Shown here in pieces: positions 59,066 to 64,000 of a stretch of DNA of 64,000 nucleotides. How positions within the stretch are numbered: position 1 is the first letter of the stretch; each line of letters opens with the position of its first letter. The translations under genes and the position numbers were made by a program. This DNA comes from Glutinoglossum americanum (taxonomy: Eukaryota > Ascomycota > Geoglossomycetes > Geoglossales > Geoglossaceae). The DNA is taken from contig JAGHQL010000122.1 in NCBI GenBank assembly GCA_020080175.1, positions 17,475-81,474 on the forward strand, read 5' to 3'. Below the pieces are notes generated by a model. That model was not told the DNA's origin. It did no database searches and was given only the letters and a program-made list of their open reading frames with translations.

Positions 59066-59640
59066 CGGGCTTGGCTTCGACGTCTTCACGACGGGGCGCG
59101 AGAGGCTCCACCGGTAAATCGAAACTAGGTATGCGGCTCAATCACCACGGAGAATTTAAAGCCGCTATAGTGGCTATGGAGTTAAGAGGCATGGGGCGTT
59201 GTCCCTTGTGACTGATACGGAAGCATGTGAGTTGGGATGGAGATACAGAAAGAACACCCGAGAACATCCGGGACGGCCAGAGATTCCTGCGTGAGTACAG
59301 GCTAAGGAGATTTGCTATGCATTGCCCAAACTGCCTTGTGTTTTCTGACCTCCAATCCTGAGGCTTTGTAGGCGGAGCCCGGCCAAAGAAGCGGCTCGGG
59401 GACCGGTGAGCGCGAGCGTCATTCGGTCGGATCCTCACCTGATTGTTGAATGATGCCTTGTCGTGGCGATGGGGCTGCTGAGAAAGATGGAATAAATCAT
59501 TGGCTCCCGCGCAGTCTCGACATCACAAGCTGCCGGGGAATTTAGTTCGGATCAGCCACGCTGCTCTAGCGAGACGACGTCATCGGACTTCAACGAGGAA
59601 AGTGGGATGGAGGGACTGTATCGGTTGGCACGTTGACGGT

Positions 59641-59737
59641 GTAATGCAGGCAATGCAGGCAATGCAGGTAACGTAGGTAATGCAGCTGCCGGAGCATGGC
59701 ACCACGGCACCACAGCACCGCCGCACCGCCGCACCGC
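59641..59737 (+). repeat. Two adjacent short tandem repeats
   Basis: Units of about nine bases, GCAATGCAG-like at 59644-59683, are followed by CACCACGGC/CACCGCCG-like units at 59699-59735. They lie about 200 bases upstream of the DUF3824 start. Confidence 0.75.
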
Positions 59738-59934
59738 TCCGTGAGTAGAAATAGGTCTCGCCCGCCCAACTGACGTTGGCATCCGCACACATCGACCCGC
59801 GTGAGTCCGTTCACCTGCCACTATATCCAAACCAACATCAAGTCGACTATTCCGTCGCTGGGATCAAACTAAACAGCTCCGCATCGAGAAACGAGAAGCC
59901 ACAGAAACCAGATTTGCTAAATCGTCCGGCAAAC

Positions 59935-62384
59935 ATGTCCGTCATCGTTCGTGAGCGGGAGCGTGAGGTTGAAGAGGATATTTATCGCACTCGCTCTCCA
60001 CCCCGCACCATCCGCGGCGTCCGTCGCTACCGAGTACACCGACCCTTTGACGAGGAGGAAGCCTACGAGGATCTTTACGAGCGAGAACGTCTTTTTGAAA
60101 GGGATCGACGTCGCCACAATCATCCTTATGAGGTCCAGTCGTTCTCTCGCTCCACCGAATATTTCTCGGCGCCACAGAAGACCGTTATCATCCGGGAGGA
60201 ACCACAGCAGATCATCATCCGAGAGCGCCCCAGGGCACCAATCATCGTCCCCGCCAGGGAACCCGAAAGAGTCTATGAAGACCTCTGTGAGGACGATGTC
60301 TACTACGAGCGCGACTCGAGACATGGAAATAGAGAAGAGTTGTACATTAGGAAGGAAAAGGAGATGGAAGTCGAGCCGAGAGATTCTGTCAGTCAATGGT
60401 CCAGCGATGACGACATCGTGTATATCCATCGAGAGACCAGTGGTGGGCGTCGTGGTCACAGCCACCGTCGCCACCTCGCCGAAGGGGCTGCTGTCGGTGT
60501 TGCTGCCGAAGAAATTATCCGGCACCATAAAAAAAAGGAGGGAGTGCACGATCACCACCACAAACGCCACGCCGCCGAAGCAGCGCTAGCTGGGGCGGCA
60601 GGTGCAGAAGTTCTTTCGAAGGTTAGAAGCAGCAGCCGCCACAGACACAATCACAACCACCAAGTCGAGGATCTGGCGAAACTTGGTCTAGGTACTGCTG
60701 CCATCGCTGCCGCCGTTAATTACGGGATGAATAGGGGCCGTGACAAACGGAGCGGATCTCGACGACGCCGGCATTCCATATCTGGTTCAAGCAGATACTA
60801 CGACGACTATGACTCGGATGATCGGAGCAGAAGCAGACACTCACATCGCGGTCGTCACATAGCTGAAGCTGCATTGGGTACGGCGGCAGCAGCTGGCCTG
60901 ATCCACCACGAACGCAGCAAGTCCCGTCGCCGCTCTCATTCGCGCTCTCGTTCGTCCCACTCTCGCCATGGTTCGTCGCGACATCGGTCGAGGTCACCAA
61001 CCCACAAGCTACCTCTAGCGGCCGCGGCTGCTGGAACCGCAGCGTTTCTGGCACACCACGAGCGCGAGAAGAAGAAGAGGGAGCAGGAAAGAAGATCCAG
61101 GTCGAGATCAAGATCGAGGTCCGTAGCCTACTCTGACAGGGACTTACAAGGCGCATCGGATGACCCCGGACTTATAGAGTACGGCGATGAGCCCGTGTAC
61201 GCTAATGCCGCGGGAGACTACCACCGCCGCCAAGAGGCCGGCCACGACACTGTACCATTAGCAGCACCGTTGGCTGCTGGGGCTGGCTATGCTGTAGGCC
61301 ATGCTGCAGGCCATGCTGCAACTTTCCAGGAGCCCGAGAGGTCACGCTCAGGGAGCCAGACCAGGAGACACGAAAGGAGTCCTTCCTCATCTTCGTCCTC
61401 CCCAGTTAGCGGTCGACGGCGACGCCGTCGTCCGAGCGACCGTCATCGCGGCGAACACCTCGCAGAAGCCGCTCTTGCGGCAGGAGCGGCGGGTTTGGCA
61501 GCCCACGAGATCAAGAAGGTCCACGATCGGAAAAAGCCCGAAGGCCTTGAGGAAAGACGTAAGGTTTCTTTATACCGAACATGAAGCGCATTCCTCACAC
61601 TTCCCCTTCTTGGACTTTTATTGCATCTTGAATGTACCCGGTATCTCACTAACGTCCTATTCCGTACAGACTACACCGGCGATCCCTACGACGAACGCGA
61701 CTACAACAATCATCCCCCAGTTGATCACCCTCCCTCGCCGCCATCAACGTCCTACTACCCAGCCACCAACACCTTCCCTCCGCCGCCATCAACGCCCTAC
61801 TACCCAGCCACCAATACCTTCCCTCCGCCGCCAGCACCCATGCCCTATAATCCCGCAGACTACCCCCCTCCACCAATCCCTCACATCAATGACCCTCCAT
61901 CCCACCTGCCAATCGAGCAGCCAGATCCTCGTATCTATGGTGGCACGGCGAGCGAGCACGAAGGAGGAGCTGACCTTGCCGATAGCGTAAGTGATATAGG
62001 TGCGTGCACCTACGATCCTCCTCCCCTTCCCTCATCTTTTCCACCCAACCAGCACCCCCCTTCCACTAACCCCACACAGCAGGTCTAGCCCCCATCAATG
62101 GCGACGGCGGTCCCCCCGCCAACGGGGGAGAAGAAAAATCCGTCTCCTTCGACCTCCGCCCTCGCTACAAACACGAGCCAGCATCGGGATCCCATTCCCC
62201 GCCGCTGTCGGTGTCGTCGGCCTCGACGGTTGAGTTGCCGCCGAGGTTCGATGAGCAGGGCAGGAGAGTGGGGGATAGAGAGAGAGACAGCGGCAGGGAT
62301 TCGGGGGAGGAGCTGGCTTATAAGATTGGGGAGGCGGTTTCGAGGGTTGGGAGGGTGGTGGATAAGGTTTTGGGGGGGAAGTAG
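59935..62384 (+). CDS. DUF3824 domain protein with repeated Ala/Gly helices
   Basis: A fungal protein of unknown function. Exons 59935-61558, 61670-61999 and 62083-62384 give 751 residues with a clean frame. I start at MSVIVREREREVEEDIY; no ATG lies upstream in the open frame. Residues 1-170 are charged (EEEAYEDLYERERLFERDRR, KTVIIREEPQQIIIRERPRA). The middle alternates Arg/Ser/His-rich stretches (RRRSHSRSRSSHSRHGSSRH) with short hydrophobic helices of one pattern: RHLAEGAAVGVAAEEI, RHAAEAALAGAAGAEVL, RHIAEAALGTAAAAGLI and EHLAEAALAAGAAGLAAHEI. A Pro-rich region carries a tandem repeat (YYPATNTFPPPPSTP). It ends RVGRVVDKVLGGK. The helices have Gly/Ala spacing suited to membrane or protein association. 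The family is annotated only by domain number. Confidence 0.85.
61738..61830 (+). repeat. Tandem repeat encoding SYYPATNTFPPPP units
   Basis: Two near-identical 48-base units, with a partial third, within exon 2 of the DUF3824 gene encode Tyr-Tyr-Pro-Ala-Thr-Asn-Thr-Phe-Pro-rich repeats. The sequence is in frame, so copy change would lengthen or shorten the protein without a frameshift. Confidence 0.85.
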
Positions 62385-63244
62385 GGGGATTTTTTTTTTT
62401 TTTTTTTACTCTATTTCATTTGCATTTTTTACATGGCGTCTACAATCCCGTCGATCTGTTCCTCGTGCCTAGTCTAATTTACCACACACGTTCCGGTTTT
62501 TAGCCCGCCACTAGCTACTATTCCATCAATCCAAACATAGGTCTTTTATCCCACTTCTCTTCCCGCGCTTCCCGGCTTTTAGGTAGCGGTTTAGCACCCC
62601 CTCCCCCTTCCTGAACCTTCATGACGGGAGTCGCGGACTTTTTTTTTTGGTGGGGGGATTTTTTGTTGTATTTGTAAATACATGAGAACCCTTTTGAAGA
62701 AACACGGAACAAAAAAATTTTTTTTTTTTTTTTTCCGAAAGGGGGCCCCCTTAAGGGGCGTTGGAATCGCCCTCTCCCAAGAATTAATCAAAGATGCTAA
62801 CTACTCTACACGCTTCTGCGGCACCCACAAACCAACAAAAGTTATTTCCGCGGCCCTTCTAACTACGCTTCTCATGGGATTTCTGCCCACAAAACCCCCT
62901 GATCTACGCCCCTATATTCAGCATGCTCGAACCCGGCAGGTATTCGTGGGGATAAACAAAGCAAAGAACGGAATGCGCTGAGCGAACGAATCCGCATACC
63001 AGCAGCCACATCCGGAATGTTTATTCCAATAAAAAAAAATTCCCCATCCCGTTTTCAGCCGCCCTCTTCCGGTAAGAGCGCCTTGCTTGACCCCCTCGTG
63101 TCGGCGTCGTAAGAGGGAATAGCAGAGATAAGAAAATAGCGTAGGAACCTATTGTGGTGGGGGTTGGCGCCGGCGCAGAGACGCAGAACGTAAGTAAACA
63201 ACTCGACCTGAACGTACCACCCAGCCCCGAGGATCGTTTATTTG
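62385..63244. other. Intergenic region downstream of the DUF3824 gene
   Basis: This 860-base region has T-runs at 62391-62407, 62639-62648 and 62717-62733 and otherwise short frames. It probably contains the DUF3824 3' end. The region near 63000-63240 lies downstream of the retropepsin-like ORF on the opposite strand. No gene is supported. Confidence 0.5.
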
Positions 63245-63733
63245 TCAAGAAGGGAGCATAGCCCGCATCCTTTGGCCAAGGAGTCTCCAAGTACTTTGCG
63301 GCAGTCGAGACACTCGATGGAAATTCGTAGAGAGCGTCTCGGTCTCTTGGAGGAACTCATTCCCGAGAATGACGTCGCAAGGACAGCCATCCAATACATC
63401 AAAGAGGATATTGTATGAACTATGAAGCTCGCCCGCAAACTGCCATGATAACTGAACTTGACCAACCGTCCGCGCAATACTACGATCAACGAGCCGAAAC
63501 GTCCGGCTGGAATCCGGTGCCTGATCGACCCATATTTTATGCCGGCGGGCAAAATCTGCCGATATGAAGTTGGCTTGAGCACAAGTGTCCGGCAAAGAGG
63601 CCGAATCTACTCCATTGATCTTTCCCCTAACATATATTTTTCGAGCGGGCCTTTGCAGATTTTTCTTTTGCAGCCATTTCCCCACCTTTTCTGTTTTCCA
63701 CCTCAGAATGTTCGCCTTTAGATCCGCAATCAT
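63245..63733 (-). CDS. Retropepsin-like aspartic protease domain ORF, altered active site
   Basis: The 162-codon frame contains a domain of the retropepsin/aspartyl-protease type found in LTR elements and in several fungal host proteins. The beta-strand and active-site region reads GVDSASLPDTCAQANFISAD, the flap-side region FRLVDRSIARTVGQVQLSW, and the C-terminal FDVLDGCPCDVILGNEFL is the typical closing strand-turn. The usual D(T/S)G triad is DTC here, so catalysis is doubtful. The Met at 63733 may not be the true start: an acceptor-like CAGCTAG lies just upstream, so more 5' exons may lie towards or beyond the window edge. No reverse transcriptase, integrase or LTR is seen nearby, so it is either a domesticated gene or an isolated fragment. 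Confidence 0.6.
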   Translation of the reverse strand: MIADLKANILRWKTEKVGKWLQKKNLQRPARKIYVRGKINGVDSASLPDTCAQANFISADFARRHKIWVDQAPDSSRTFRLVDRSIARTVGQVQLSWQFAGELHSSYNILFDVLDGCPCDVILGNEFLQETETLSTNFHRVSRLPQSTWRLLGQRMRAMLPS

Positions 63734-64000
63734 AGCCTAGCTGATGTCAGCATATCATGACTGAGATTCTTCTAGAGCGGCGAGGTAGACCGAGGTAAGT
63801 CCGCGATAAGCCGTGAGATAGTATCCTTCTATTCCCTAGGGTTACAGGTTAGTTGCGGCTTAAAAGGTTGTAATACGGCTTCGAGACTGGCGGACCTTAT
63901 ACTGGCCGGGTCTGCACAAAGCATTTTGTTGCGAGGCATGCCCTTGGAGCATTCCGCTCAGGGGTTATGACCTCAGAGCAATGCCCGGCTGACAACATGA

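Larger units (their letters stand above)
58247..59934. other. Region between VAC7 and the DUF3824 gene
   Basis: This 1.7 kb contains a weak minus-strand ORF (58499-59065, listed separately) and, nearer the DUF3824 gene, short tandem repeats at 59641-59737. The last part is the presumed promoter and leader of that gene; a frame without an ATG extends upstream from it to about 59776. Confidence 0.5.

Overview
This window comes from a filamentous ascomycete fungus (Pezizomycotina). The evidence is eukaryotic gene structure with many 40-80 nt GT-AG introns carrying fungal CTNAC-type branch points, compact spacing with no operons, and a set of fungal orthologues (Vac7, Gyp1, Hrp1, Ada1/Hfi1, a CIA84-like protein, Rsm18, DUF3824, a LysM secreted protein). 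I cannot place it below subphylum from the sequence alone. I rebuilt exon-intron models by hand. Almost all give an uninterrupted reading frame whose coding length is divisible by three, which is the main internal check.

Left part (1-13.9 kb), core metabolism and genome maintenance: a ubiquitin protease Ubp14/USP5 cut by the window edge (-), a dienelactone-hydrolase family protein (-), RPA1 (+), ribosomal protein eL18 (+), gamma-glutamyl-phosphate reductase PRO2 (-), the 24 kDa subunit of complex I (+), a Vps62-like secreted or vacuolar protein (+) and an 84-residue stand-alone cytochrome b5 domain (+). From 13.9 to 18.5 kb is a gene-poor accessory stretch with a small LysM protein and one unexplained coding-like block.

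Middle part (18.5-46.6 kb): Hrp1/Nab4-type RNA-binding protein (-) with a 1.38 kb intron and an Ala-Gln repeat, Gyp1 Rab-GAP (+), a 16-exon DUF2421-type membrane protein with micro-exons (+), SAGA subunit Ada1 (+), splicing factor Prp6 (-), rRNA dimethylase Dim1 (+), actin-interacting protein Aip1 (-), mitoribosomal bS18m (-), a CIA84-like complex I assembly factor (+), Imp3 (+) and a medium-chain reductase (-). Between Aip1 and bS18m lie a tRNA-like element followed by a T-run and a possible three-way-junction RNA.

Right part (46.6-64 kb): a homopolymer-rich intergenic region, Wee1 kinase (-), a 2.6 kb divergent intergenic region, vacuolar regulator Vac7 (+), a weak small membrane-protein ORF (-), a DUF3824 protein (+) with four repeated Ala/Gly-rich helices, and a retropepsin-like ORF (-) with an altered active-site motif.

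No gene cluster, CRISPR array, intact transposon or bacterial-type system is present. Most genes are independent housekeeping functions, several of them in divergent pairs that share short promoters (PRO2/complex I 24 kDa, HRP1/GYP1, bS18m/CIA84, PRP6/DIM1, DLH/RPA1). The most novel leads are the RNA elements at 39.6-39.85 kb, the long HRP1 intron, the DUF3824 helix repeats and the retropepsin-like ORF.
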